The notes: a model not told the origin generated them from the letters alone. A stretch of DNA of 64,000 nucleotides from Yinghuangia elevatio (GCF_040649515.1 NZ_JBEZFP010000004.1:62001-126000); one strand, 5' to 3'. Shown: positions 35,066-43,867, counted from the first letter of the stretch. A program made the numbers and translations.

Positions 35066-36735
35066 GCGGGCTGGTGACGGCGGCCGCCGCCGAATGGAGC
35101 GGGACGTGGGTCTCGCGGCGTCTGGGCGTACGCCTGGGCTCCGCCGCGGCGTCCATAGGCCCGCGCATCTCGACCGACATGCTCGCAGCCGACGACGGTA
35201 CCGGTGATCTGCGCGCTCTCGTCGGCCTCGCGCTGCGCCGCAACCCGCGCCGCGCGCACCTGCTCGTTTCGACGGTGCTGGGCAAGCACGTGCCGCAGCT
35301 GCCGCACATCGTGCACGACGCGGGACTCGCCCTCGGGGCGCAAGTCCGCGAGGTCCTGGGCGGCGACGGCGTGACGCCGGTCGTGCTCGGGTACGCGGAG
35401 ACCGCGACCGGCCTGGGCCACTGCGTGGCGGAGGCGCTGCCGGGCGCGACGTACCTGCATTCGACGCGCCGCCCGGTCGAAGGCGTGGCCCCGCTGGGCG
35501 GTTTCGAGGAGGAGCACTCGCACGCCACCTCCCACCTGCTGCTGCCGCAGGACCGCGATCTGCTGACCGGCCCCGGGCCGCTGGTGCTGGTGGACGACGA
35601 ACTCTCCACCGGGCGCACGGTGTTGAACACCATCGAGGCGCTCCACGAGCTCGCGCCGCGCGAACGGTACGTCATCGCCGCACTCATCGACGTCCGCACA
35701 CCCGCCGACCGCCGCACGATGGCCGCCTTCGCGGAGCGGCTGGGCGCGCGCGTCGACGTGGTCTCGCTCGCGACGGGCGTCGTCGACCTGCCGCACGACG
35801 CCCTGACGCGCGGCGCCGATCTGGTGGCCGCAGAGGAGGCCGGACAGGCCGGACGGGCCGGACAGGCCGGACGGACCGAGCAAATAGGGCAGACAGGGCA
35901 GGAAGGACAGGCCGCGAACCCGGTGGCGCTGGAGACCACACGCGGTTCGGTCGAACGGATCGCCCTGGACTGGCCGGAGGGCCTGCCGGACGGCGGGCGG
36001 CACGGCTTCACCGCCGACCACCAGGCGGCCCTGGAGAAGGCGCTGCCGGAACTCGGCGCGCGTATCGCGGGCGGACTTCCCGGCGCCCGGCGTGTGCTGG
36101 TCCTGGGCTGCGAGGAGCTGATGTACGTCCCGCTCCGCCTCGCCCGCGCGCTCGCCGACGCGACCGCCTCGCCGGCCGGTTCCGCCGCGCCCGGTTCCGC
36201 CTCATCCGAATCTGCCTCATCCGGATCCGCTTCTGTCGGTTCCGCGTCCGGCTCCGCCGCGGCCGACTCCGCGGACGGACCGGCCGTACCCGCCGGACCT
36301 CCCGTCCCCGAGGTCCGTTACTCGACGACGACGCGTTCCCCCGTCCTCGCGGTCGACGACCCCGGCTATGCGATCCGGACGCGCCTGACCTTCCCCTCCC
36401 ACGACGATCCGGCGGACGGCCCGGGCGACCGGTACACCTACAACGTGGACCCGGGGGCCGACCCGGCACGGCGGTTCGACACGATTGTCCTGGTCGTCGA
36501 CTCGACGGCCAACACACCCGCGCTGCACGCCGAGGACGGGCTCCTCGACGTGCTCGCCGGCGTCGCGGACCGCGTCGCCCTCGTCGTCGTGCCGAGCTAC
36601 ATCCCGCGCCAGGCCGCGGACCACGAGCCCGACCACGAGCCCGGCCACCAGCCCAGCCGCGTCCCCGGCGGCGTCCCGGGCAGTGTTACAAGCAGCAGCA
36701 CAGGAACCGTCCCCGACAGCGAGGTAGCCGTATGA
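35062..36735 (+). CDS. Phosphoribosyltransferase with TRSP domain
   Basis: 557 aa, GTG at 35062 overlapping the previous stop. Residues 1-260 form an orotate-PRTase-like domain with the PRPP-binding motif LVLVDDELSTGRTVLNT near residue 180 and AETATGLGHCVAEAL before it. After two low-complexity linkers (Gly/Gln-rich, about 260-290; Ser/Ala-rich, about 375-410) the C-terminal part has GCEELMYVPLRLARAL, VRYSTTTRSPVLAVDDPGY and a Ser/Thr-rich TRSP signature. Fits the PRTase-TRSP proteins of Ter biosynthetic modules, expected to attach a base to phosphoribose. Linker lengths look variable. Confidence 0.85.
   Translation: MSGLVTAAAAEWSGTWVSRRLGVRLGSAAASIGPRISTDMLAADDGTGDLRALVGLALRRNPRRAHLLVSTVLGKHVPQLPHIVHDAGLALGAQVREVLGGDGVTPVVLGYAETATGLGHCVAEALPGATYLHSTRRPVEGVAPLGGFEEEHSHATSHLLLPQDRDLLTGPGPLVLVDDELSTGRTVLNTIEALHELAPRERYVIAALIDVRTPADRRTMAAFAERLGARVDVVSLATGVVDLPHDALTRGADLVAAEEAGQAGRAGQAGRTEQIGQTGQEGQAANPVALETTRGSVERIALDWPEGLPDGGRHGFTADHQAALEKALPELGARIAGGLPGARRVLVLGCEELMYVPLRLARALADATASPAGSAAPGSASSESASSGSASVGSASGSAAADSADGPAVPAGPPVPEVRYSTTTRSPVLAVDDPGYAIRTRLTFPSHDDPADGPGDRYTYNVDPGADPARRFDTIVLVVDSTANTPALHAEDGLLDVLAGVADRVALVVVPSYIPRQAADHEPDHEPGHQPSRVPGGVPGSVTSSSTGTVPDSEVAV
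35838..35873 (+). repeat. 4 x 9 bp in-frame repeat in the PRTase gene
   Basis: Units ggccggaca and ggccggacg alternate twice, encoding AGQ/AGR steps in a flexible linker. Confidence 0.88.
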
Positions 36736-37886
36736 CCGTTCGCGACACCGGAAAACTGCCCGAGCCGCTCTTCGGCCCCGGGTTTTCCTCCTATGCCGCG
36801 GACGAGGTCGCCTGGCTGCTCAAGGACCTGTCGGACGTCGAACTCGAAGCCCCGCTGGAGGAGCGCGAAGAGGCGATCCAGCACGGCGGCGCGCACTACG
36901 CCGAGTCGCTGCCGATCGAGTACCAGCCTTCGCCGGAGTACCAGGCGCTGTTCCACAGCGCGCTGGAGCTGTCCGCCGACCGGCTCGCGCACGCGGTCGG
37001 CGTCGTCACCGAGATCGTGCTCGCCGAGCGCGGGCGCGACGCGGTGCTGGTGTCGCTGGCCCGGGCCGGCACCCCGATCGGCATCCTGATGCGGCGGTGG
37101 GCGGCGTACGCGCACGGCCTCGATCTGCCGCACTACGCCGTCTCGATCGTCCGGGCGCGCGGCATCGACGCGGTCGCGCTGCGCTGGCTGGGCCGGGCGT
37201 ACGACCCGTCGCGCATCATGTTCGTGGACGGCTGGACCGGCAAGGGCGCCATCACGCGCGAGCTGACCGCCGCCCTCGACGAACTGCACGCGGCGACCGG
37301 GATGCGCTTCTCCGACGAGCTGGCGGTGCTCGCGGACCCGGGCTCGTGCGTCACGACGTACGGCACCCGCGACGACTTCCTGATCCCGTCCGCCTGCCTG
37401 AACTCGACCGTCTCGGGCCTCGTCTCGCGCACCGTGCTGCGCGAGGGCCTGATCGGACCGGACGACTTCCACGGCGCGAAGTTCTACCGCGACCTCCTCG
37501 ACGCCGACGTGTCGAACCAGTTCCTCGACAGCGTCAGCGCCCGTTTCCCGGCGGTGGCCGAGGCCGTCGCCCGGGACTGGCCGGTGCTGGCCGCGTCCGA
37601 CCGCTCGCCGACCTGGGACGGCTGGCGTGCGGTCGAGCGGATCGGAACCGAGTTCGAGATCGACAACGTCAACCTGATCAAACCCGGCGTGGGCGAAACC
37701 ACGCGGGTTCTGCTGCGCCGTGTCCCGTGGAAGATCCTCGCGCGACGCGGTGTCGGCACCGAGCTCGACCATGTCCGCATGCTCGCGGACCAGCGGGGGG
37801 TGGAGGTCGTCGAGGTGGACGACCTCCCGTACTCCTGCGTGGGCCTGGTCAAGCCCGGATTCCGCCGCGACATTGGAGCCACGTGA
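36732..37886 (+). CDS. StiP-type phosphoribosyltransferase with PELOTA-like C-terminus
   Basis: 384 aa, ATGA overlap with the preceding gene. N-terminal half contains the PRTase-like block VLVSLARAGTPIGILMRRWA, YAVSIVRARGIDAVALRW and MFVDGWTGKGAITREL. SCVTTYGTRDDFLIPSACLN follows; the Cys gives the family its 'cysteine protease StiP' database name. The last 70 residues (LLRRVPWKILARRG, VEVVEVDDLPYSCVGLVKPG) resemble the PELOTA/L7Ae-type RNA-binding fold described for this family. Together with the PRTase-TRSP it forms the predicted base-ribose chemistry of the Ter module. Enzymatic proof is lacking for the family as far as I know. Confidence 0.83.
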   Translation: MTVRDTGKLPEPLFGPGFSSYAADEVAWLLKDLSDVELEAPLEEREEAIQHGGAHYAESLPIEYQPSPEYQALFHSALELSADRLAHAVGVVTEIVLAERGRDAVLVSLARAGTPIGILMRRWAAYAHGLDLPHYAVSIVRARGIDAVALRWLGRAYDPSRIMFVDGWTGKGAITRELTAALDELHAATGMRFSDELAVLADPGSCVTTYGTRDDFLIPSACLNSTVSGLVSRTVLREGLIGPDDFHGAKFYRDLLDADVSNQFLDSVSARFPAVAEAVARDWPVLAASDRSPTWDGWRAVERIGTEFEIDNVNLIKPGVGETTRVLLRRVPWKILARRGVGTELDHVRMLADQRGVEVVEVDDLPYSCVGLVKPGFRRDIGAT

Positions 37887-38740
37887 CGAAGGCCAGGCAC
37901 GACAACCCGCAATCGACCGCCCACTCCGTGGTGGCCGCGTGCGACCTGGACCGCACCCTCATCTACTCGAAGGCCGCAGCCCGCCTGGGCCTGGGGCCGG
38001 GCGAGCAGCCGCCCGACCTCGAATGCGTCGAGATCCACGAGGGCAAGCCGATCTCGTTCCTGTCCCGCGCGTCCGCCCGGATACTCGTCGAACTCGGCGC
38101 GCGGGCCATGCTGGTTCCGACCACCACGCGCACACGCAAGCAGTACGACCGCATCGAACTGCCGGGCCGCACCGCCGAGTACGCGATCTGCGCCAACGGC
38201 GGCCACCTGCTCGTGGACGGCGTCACGGACGAGGACTGGAACGCGGGCGTACGCAAGCGCCTGGCCGAGGAGTCCGCGCCGCTGACCGAGGTCATCGCGC
38301 ACTTGGAAGCGGTCGTGGCCCCCGAGTGGGTGCGCAAACTGCGGGTCGCCGAGGAACTGTTCACCTATCTGGTGCTGGAGCGCGAGCTCGTGCCGGCCGG
38401 GATGGTCGAGGAGCTGACCGGCTGGGCGGACGAGCGCGGCTGGGGCGTCTCGCTGCAGGGCCGCAAGCTGTACTTCGTGCCGCGGTCGCTGACCAAGGGC
38501 GCGGCGGTGGACGAGGTACGCCGGCGTACCGGGGTGCACACGGTCCTCGCCGCGGGGGACTCGCTGCTCGACATCGAGCTGCTGCGCGCCGCCGACGAGG
38601 GGATCCGCCCGGCGCACGGTGAACTGGCCGAGACCGGGTGGACGGCGCCGCACGTCACCGTGACGCGCCATGCCGGGGTACGCGCGGGCGAGGAGATCCT
38701 GACCTGGCTGCTCGGCCGAGTCGAGGCCGCGGCGGCGTAG
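37883..38740 (+). CDS. HAD family phosphatase of Ter module
   Basis: 285 aa, GTG at 37883 overlapping the preceding stop. HAD motif I DLDRTLIYS (Asp21, Asp23), motif II in LVPTTTRTRKQY, Lys in SLTKGAAVDEV, and motif IV AAGDSLLDIELL. The cap region matches Cof-like/sucrose-phosphatase-type subfamilies. It probably removes the phosphate from the nucleotide-like product. Last gene of the operon. The ATP-grasp enzyme often found in such modules is not present in the window. Confidence 0.88.
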   Translation: MTKARHDNPQSTAHSVVAACDLDRTLIYSKAAARLGLGPGEQPPDLECVEIHEGKPISFLSRASARILVELGARAMLVPTTTRTRKQYDRIELPGRTAEYAICANGGHLLVDGVTDEDWNAGVRKRLAEESAPLTEVIAHLEAVVAPEWVRKLRVAEELFTYLVLERELVPAGMVEELTGWADERGWGVSLQGRKLYFVPRSLTKGAAVDEVRRRTGVHTVLAAGDSLLDIELLRAADEGIRPAHGELAETGWTAPHVTVTRHAGVRAGEEILTWLLGRVEAAAA

Positions 38741-38780
38741 CCCGGCCTACCTGGCGCTGCCGCCTGGGCCTGAGCCGCTG

Positions 38781-39263
38781 TCAGACGTCGGCGCCGCGCA
38801 CCGTGAGGAGCTCGGCGCTGGCGTGCAGCGGGCTGCCCTCGATGTCGAAGGTGAGCTCGAAGCCGTCGCGGGCGGCCCGTACGCGGGTCAGCGCCACCTC
38901 GGTGAAGTGGTCGAGGGCGCGTACGAGATCGTGGATCACGCTGCCGGTCGCGGACAGGCACAGGACGGTGCCGTCGCTCAGCACCACGGTGTCGCCGCCG
39001 AGGCCGCGCGGGGCGGGGTGCGCGTCGGTGACGCGGAGGGGGCCGCGGCCGAGGGAGTTGAGCCACCGTACGGCCTGCTCGTGGAGCAGATCGCGCTCTT
39101 CCTCGTAGGCGGTGTGCATCATCCGGCGCACTTCGTGCAGGTCCGAGCCGTGCATCGGTATGTGCTGCGCGCTGGAGGCCTTCGGCGTACGGCGCAGCGC
39201 GGCGACGCAGGGCGCGGCGGCGAGCGCGACGAAGGCGAGCATCGGAATGAGCATCACGGGCAT
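38781..39263 (-). CDS. Small membrane-anchored protein of unknown function
   Basis: 160 aa from the ATG at 39263; a longer GTG start adds 13 basic residues. One N-terminal hydrophobic segment (MLIPMLAFVALAAAPCVAAL) then a soluble domain with MHGSDLHEVRRMMHTAYEEE and DTVVLSDGTVLCLSATGSV. I do not recognise the family. It faces the Ter operon tail to tail. Confidence 0.65.
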   Translation of the reverse strand: MPVMLIPMLAFVALAAAPCVAALRRTPKASSAQHIPMHGSDLHEVRRMMHTAYEEERDLLHEQAVRWLNSLGRGPLRVTDAHPAPRGLGGDTVVLSDGTVLCLSATGSVIHDLVRALDHFTEVALTRVRAARDGFELTFDIEGSPLHASAELLTVRGADV

Positions 39264-39502
39264 GGCACGTCCCCGAGGTGACAGTTGCGGCTTCCGCGGC
39301 ACAGGGGACTCGGTCCTGAGCGGGCGGGACCAAGGTCCCGGGCCTTACCGCGGTTCAGAGCACCTTAAACGTCGAAACGCCGGATAAGGCAGGGGGTCGC
39401 AGGAGGATTGTGGCGATCGTCGCCGGGGGTTGCCGTTGACTGACCGACTGTCGATCACTCTGTGGCTTATGCCCTAATTTGTCGGTGGTGCTGTGGTGGA
39501 GA

Positions 39503-40867
39503 TCACGCCTGCCCGCCGGCCCGGTCGTCGCGGATCTGCTGCACGACGCGACCGACTTCGGCGCGGATCGCGCGGGTCTCGGTGAGAAAGCTCCACCAGT
39601 CGGGATGCGGGGCGTCCACCTGCCCGCCGACCGCCTCCAGACGGTAGACGAGCGCGTCCAGGCTCCGCGCGTACTTCTCCTCGGCCGCCGCCCGGGCGCC
39701 CACCGCCAGCCGCTGCGCGTCGCGCAGCGCGAACCGGGTGCGCTCGATCTCGGCATCGGGGTCGCGGGCGACCTCGTCGAGGTCCCGCAGTCGGTCGTGC
39801 ACCGCCGCCATCGCCTCGTCGGCGTTGTTGAGCGCGGCCCGTGCGGTGGCCAGGCGGCTCACCGCGTCCGCCCACTCGCGGCCGTTCGCAGCCGCCCCCG
39901 CCTCGTCGATCCGCGTCCCGGCCACCTCGACAGCCCGCGCGACCGCGGCCCCGGTGCCCTCCAGATCGGTCCAGCACGCCGCGCTGTAGCCCTGGCGCAG
40001 GCGGCTCAGCGCCGGCTCCAGGCTGTCGGCGCGCGACGCCACGGCCTGCGCGCGCGTGCGCAGCGAGGACAGCCGCTTGGTCACGTCGTCGCGCAGCCGG
40101 GGGAGCCGGTCGGCCTCCTCGTACAGCGTCTGCGCGGTCGCGGTCACCTTCGCGGCCAGCTCCAGCGTGCCGCCCACCCCGTGCACCGAGGCGCCCTTGT
40201 CCAACTCGGCAAGGTCGGCGTGCACCGCCGCCAACCGCTGCTCGTACGCCGCCGACGCCAGGCCCTCGCGTACCGCGACCTGCACCGCCGCTTCCGCCGC
40301 CCGCACCATCTGCCGCGCGTGCTCGGTCTTCGGCGGCAACTGCGAGAGCGCGACATCGGCCCGCGCGATCATCGGCCCGACCGACTCGCCGAAGCGCTCC
40401 AACTCCTTGCCGACCTCGTCGAGCCGCCGCGCCACCGCCTCCAACTCCCGCCGCGCGGCGTCGTAATCCGTCGTATCCAGATCCTCCGAGTCCAGCGGAT
40501 GCCGGTCCATCACCCCGATGTACGCGGCACTCGCCTCGTCGACCAGATCGTTCAGCGCCTCGAACCGGCGCAGCGCCTCCGCACTGGCGTCCGACGGCTC
40601 CACCGCGCGTACCGTCTCCAACGAGATCCGCAGATCCCGCTGCGCGGTGTCCAGCCGCAGGAACGCCTCACCCGCCGCCTCCCGCGCGGTCGCCGCCGCG
40701 GCCCGCGCCGCCTCCCGCCGACGCCGCCACGGCCGCGTCTCACCCCCGGCGAACGCGCCGGGCACCGCAAGCGCCGCCACCGCAGCCGCCGCAGGCAGCA
40801 GCACGACCCCCGGCCACAGCACAGCCACCCCCGAACCGATCCGGTGCCGTACCGCCCCGAGTGCCAC
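39503..40867 (-). CDS. Membrane-anchored coiled-coil protein
   Basis: 454 aa, GTG at 40867 behind GGGAGC. One N-terminal hydrophobic segment (LWPGVVLLPAAAAVAALAVP), a basic stop-transfer (RPWRRRRE), then about 400 residues of Ala/Glu/Arg-rich helix with heptad-like spacing and few prolines, such as YDAARRELEAVARRLDEVGK. No catalytic motif seen. Architecture suggests a scaffold or a TPM/septation-type protein, but I do not recognise a named family. Confidence 0.75.
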   Translation of the reverse strand: MALGAVRHRIGSGVAVLWPGVVLLPAAAAVAALAVPGAFAGGETRPWRRRREAARAAAATAREAAGEAFLRLDTAQRDLRISLETVRAVEPSDASAEALRRFEALNDLVDEASAAYIGVMDRHPLDSEDLDTTDYDAARRELEAVARRLDEVGKELERFGESVGPMIARADVALSQLPPKTEHARQMVRAAEAAVQVAVREGLASAAYEQRLAAVHADLAELDKGASVHGVGGTLELAAKVTATAQTLYEEADRLPRLRDDVTKRLSSLRTRAQAVASRADSLEPALSRLRQGYSAACWTDLEGTGAAVARAVEVAGTRIDEAGAAANGREWADAVSRLATARAALNNADEAMAAVHDRLRDLDEVARDPDAEIERTRFALRDAQRLAVGARAAAEEKYARSLDALVYRLEAVGGQVDAPHPDWWSFLTETRAIRAEVGRVVQQIRDDRAGGQA

Positions 40868-41029
40868 TCCCGCTCCCGTCGCCGTCCGCGGACTGCCGCC
40901 CCCATCCTCCCAGGTCCGCCCCCGCCACCGCCGACAGGCGCCCCACCCGCCCCCGACGAAACACGTGCGCGTGCACCTGCGCCGATTCGGTACGCTGTCC
41001 CCCTGCCGGACAGCCCCACCCGTCCGCGC

Positions 41030-41106
41030 GGGCGCATAGCTCAGTTGGTTAGAGCACTGCTCTTACAAAGCAGGGGTCGACAGTTCGAGTCTGTCTGTGC
41101 CCACCA
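41030..41106 (+). tRNA. tRNA-Val (anticodon UAC)
   Basis: 77 nt including an encoded CCA. Acceptor GGGCGCA pairs with TGTGCCC (one G-T), D arm GCTCAGTTGGTTAGAGC, anticodon stem CTGCT/AGCAG with loop CTTACAA giving anticodon TAC, and T arm with GTTCGAGTC. Followed at once by a terminator hairpin. Reads GUA, a rare valine codon in this GC-rich genome. Confidence 0.95.
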
Positions 41107-41110
41107 GCCA

Positions 41111-41144
41111 AGAAGCCCCGAAGCAACCACGCTTCGGGGCTTCT
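41111..41144 (+). terminator. tRNA-Val terminator
   Basis: Perfect 14-bp stem AGAAGCCCCGAAGC / GCTTCGGGGCTTCT with a 6-base loop, 4 bases after the tRNA. Confidence 0.9.
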
Positions 41145-41314
41145 GGCATCTATCTCTGACATCAACGCCGCTGGGGTGGGGGCGGGTGGCAACTGTGCTG
41201 CTCGTGCCGGGACTTCGTCGGAGCTGTGTCGGCTGACCGGGGCTGGGCTGGGTGGCGCCGATGAAAGGGCTCCGGACTCGGCGCTGGTGACGCCGAGTCC
41301 GGTGGGGGGGTTGG

Positions 41315-42511
41315 TCAGTTGTCGGTCTCGGGGATGTACGCGGCGCAGGTGGAGAAGGCGCTGTTCTGCACGCACTCGAACACCTGGTTCCACTTGCTGT
41401 CGGTGTCCTTCACCGCGTCGGCGAGGGTGTCGTCGCACGATTCGTCGGCCAGGCCCCAGAAGGAACCGTCGGGCCAGCCGGCCTGTTCGGTGCGGGCGGT
41501 GATGGTGTCGAGGCACTCCGTGGAGGGGTCGTACTTCTTGACCTCTTCGAGGAATGCCAGGTACTGGGGGTTCTGCGTCGCGGCGGCGGCTTCGTCCAGG
41601 GTCTTCTGGGCCGTCGCCTTCTCCTGCGTCGAGGCGTTCGGGTCCTGAAGGGTGGCCAGGGCCTGGGTGTTGCGTTCCAGGACCTCCTGGACCTTCTTCT
41701 TGTCCTCTTCCTTCGGCGGCGCCGTCTTCGGGTCCGCGAGGGCCACCAGGCCGGCGCTGATTATCTTGATGTTCCGTACGAGGGCTGCCTTTTGCTCCAC
41801 GGTGATGTTCTTGTCCTGGAGCTGCGTCGAGGCGTTCGCGAGTACTTCGCCGAGTTGTGCGTAGAAGGTCTTGTCGGCGGCCGAGGTCTTCGGGTCGGTG
41901 GCCAGCTTGATCGCCGCGTTGGCCCCGTCCATCGCGGTCAGGAGGGCGGCCCGGTCCTCGGGGGTGGTCTGCGGGTTGTTGATGGCCTTCAGGGTGGTGT
42001 CGAGCCCGGACACGTACTTCTCGTACGCGGCCTTGTCGGCCGGCGTGGTCTTCGGGTCCGCGATCGCCGCGGCCGCCTTGTCCAGGCTCTCCTTGAGCTG
42101 CTTCTTGACGTCGTCCGGAGCGTCGAGCTTCGCTATCTGGTCCTCCAGCGCCTTCTTTTGCTCGGGCGGCACCAGGTTCTGGATGGCGGGACTTGACGAC
42201 GACTCGTCCGACGGGGTGCTCGGGCCGTCATCAGAGGGGGTGCCCGGATCGGCGGACGACGGGCCGTCCGGCTCGGCGGGGGAGTTCGGCCCGTCGGGTT
42301 CGGCCGGGGTCTTCGGTCCGTCGGGCTCAGGAGTGTCCGGATCGGGCGGGTCGGGCGGTTGCGGCGGGGGCGGGGTGTCGCCGGGGAGTGCGGCGGGCGC
42401 CGCCGCGGGGGCGGCGCCCGCGGTCACCGCCGTGACCGGTAGAGCGAGCGCGACGGCCAGGCATGACGTTCCGACGATGCGAGAGAGCTGGTGACGAGCG
42501 GTTTTGGGCAT
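41315..42511 (-). CDS. Secreted repeat protein of unknown function
   Basis: 398 aa, ATG at 42511. Signal peptide (SRIVGTSCLAVALALPVTAV, then AGAAPA). Residues 45-108 are a Pro/Asp/Ser wall-spanning-like linker with repeated EPDGP. From residue 151 there are four consecutive 27-residue helical repeats opening DPKTTPADKAAY, NPQTTPEDRAAL, DPKTSAADKTFY and DKNITVEQKAAL, then two looser copies. The last 70 residues hold four cysteines (TECLDT, ESCDDT, FECVQ, STCAAY) in a likely disulfide-bonded domain. No sortase signal is seen. I do not recognise the family. Confidence 0.82.
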   Translation of the reverse strand: MPKTARHQLSRIVGTSCLAVALALPVTAVTAGAAPAAAPAALPGDTPPPPQPPDPPDPDTPEPDGPKTPAEPDGPNSPAEPDGPSSADPGTPSDDGPSTPSDESSSSPAIQNLVPPEQKKALEDQIAKLDAPDDVKKQLKESLDKAAAAIADPKTTPADKAAYEKYVSGLDTTLKAINNPQTTPEDRAALLTAMDGANAAIKLATDPKTSAADKTFYAQLGEVLANASTQLQDKNITVEQKAALVRNIKIISAGLVALADPKTAPPKEEDKKKVQEVLERNTQALATLQDPNASTQEKATAQKTLDEAAAATQNPQYLAFLEEVKKYDPSTECLDTITARTEQAGWPDGSFWGLADESCDDTLADAVKDTDSKWNQVFECVQNSAFSTCAAYIPETDN

Positions 42512-43344
42512 GAGGCTTCCAGGTGCGTGGCGGCGTGGCTGCTCCGCCGTTGCGTCGGCTTGGCCTGAGGCGGCTCGGGGGACACCGGAGAACGAGCACT
42601 CAACGGTGGGCAGGTATGACAAGTCCCACTCTTCGCCCCACCGCAACCCGTCGCAACCCAGGCGTTGGGGCGCCGCGTTCGAGGCGGTGCCGTCGCGTTT
42701 GACAGCGCCCTGCGCCCGGCCCGTGCCCGTGGTGGCCGCAGGGGCGCGATGTGGTGATCCGGAGCCGAACCGTGCGGCGCCCGCGGCGCGACGCGGCCAC
42801 CCGGTTTGCATCTCGGTTATCGGCGCAGACCAGGTTGAACGCGGTGACTTCCGTACCAAGCCGGGCAGCGCCCGAGCGGCGCCGCGCACACCGGGGATAG
42901 GTGAGGCCAGCCGCCCTTGCCTGGGTGCCTGACTCATGTGTCGCGGTGGCCGCCGGAGCGGACCGCCCGGGTGCGTACGGCCGCGGTGGCATGAAACTCC
43001 CTCAACTTTCGTCCCGGACTCGGGTTTTTTCGTCGATCTGCCAGAGCCTTGCGATGGCGGCGATCGGTTCCGGCCATGTCATCGCGTCCATGAGGTGCGG
43101 ATAAGCGGAAGATCATGGTCCGGATAGCAAATGGCTTGCGGCGTAGGCGGTTTCACCAGACCCAACGAGCTGGCTCACGAGTTTCGCCGGGCACATGCAA
43201 ATGCGCCGCGAGCGGCCGGATTGCGCGGTGTCAAGCCGAGCAGCGCGATACGCGGGCGTTCTTGCTGGATAGCGACGATTTCAAGCCAGTGCCAACCTCC
43301 TCCCCACGCCGTCCTGGTCGTACGACGGCCGGAAAGAGGACCCC
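42512..43344. other. 833-base stretch without a supported gene
   Basis: Open frames here are short or Arg/Pro-rich shadows. It carries the left copy of a 58-bp direct repeat (42923-42980), a degenerate terminator-like pairing just before it (tgaggccag ... ctgggtgcct), and a small CCCG/CGGG hairpin with six Ts at 43013-43030. It is noticeably richer in A/T from 43000 on than the surrounding genes. It likely contains promoters of both flanking secreted-protein genes and decayed duplicated sequence. Confidence 0.5.
42923..42980 (+). repeat. Left copy of 58-bp imperfect direct repeat
   Basis: About nine of ten bases match the segment at 43792-43849, including an uninterrupted shared block of 24 bases (ctcatgtgtcgcggtggccg and onward). 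The right copy starts in the right arm of the terminator behind the small secreted-protein gene. Confidence 0.85.
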
Positions 43345-43752
43345 ATGAAGCACCAGCGCAAAATCGTCGTCGGCTTCGGCGCCATCGCCATGAGCCTTGG
43401 CATGGTGGCCGCCACCGCGGGTTCGGCCCACGCGGGCACCAACAACTCCGATTACGTCTACACAGGCGGCACCGCCACCGGCAAGGTCTGGTTCGACCAT
43501 GACGGCGACTGGTTCTACGCACAGGACCTGTCCGCGGACAGCCACGGAGTCGCCGTCCAGTACCGGATCAACGACAGCTACGCCAAGCCGCTGCTCGTCA
43601 ACAACGGCGGCAAGGGCTCGGTCAAGGCGTTCAACATGGACTTCCCGGAGGGCGCGACCGTGTGGTTCCGCGCCTGCCTCACCGAGAACAGCGTCGCGTG
43701 GGACTGCGATGACATGGCGTGGTCTGTCAGCGCCAAGAAGGCCAAAGCCTGA
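43345..43752 (+). CDS. Small secreted protein of unknown function
   Basis: 135 aa, ATG at 43345 behind AGAGGA. Signal peptide with AxA cleavage site (AGSAHA-GTNNS). The mature part of about 105 residues is aromatic and beta-rich: GKVWFDHDGDWFYAQDLSAD, VAVQYRINDSY, TVWFRACLTENSVAWDCDD, with two cysteines that can pair. This pattern is seen in small Streptomyces secreted proteins of unknown role. It is flanked by a long direct repeat. Confidence 0.82.
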   Translation: MKHQRKIVVGFGAIAMSLGMVAATAGSAHAGTNNSDYVYTGGTATGKVWFDHDGDWFYAQDLSADSHGVAVQYRINDSYAKPLLVNNGGKGSVKAFNMDFPEGATVWFRACLTENSVAWDCDDMAWSVSAKKAKA

Positions 43753-43770
43753 CACCCGCCGTCCGCAAAG

Positions 43771-43808
43771 CATGAGGCCAGGCACCCCGATGGGTGCCTG
43801 GCCTCATG
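43771..43808. terminator. 17-bp perfect hairpin, bidirectional terminator
   Basis: CATGAGGCCAGGCACCC, loop CGAT, GGGTGCCTGGCCTCATG. It lies between the secreted-protein gene (plus) and the end of the SMR gene (minus) and can serve both. Confidence 0.9.
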
Positions 43809-43849
43809 TGTCGCGGTGGCCGCCGGGGCGGACTGCCCGTTGCGTACGG
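43792..43849 (+). repeat. Right copy of 58-bp imperfect direct repeat
   Basis: Partner of 42923-42980, 869 bases away. Begins in the right arm of the terminator and runs toward the SMR gene. Confidence 0.85.
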
Positions 43850-43867
43850 TGTCCCCGGCTCGGGTCC

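Noticed and set aside
37097..37882. Upstream extension of the HAD gene
   Set aside because: Overlaps the StiP-type gene in another frame; the GTG at 37883 with the GTGA overlap and the HAD motif I soon after fix the start.
42600..43135. Several 60-140 codon frames in the gap between the two secreted-protein genes
   Set aside because: No ribosome sites, Arg/Pro-biased composition, mutually overlapping on both strands.
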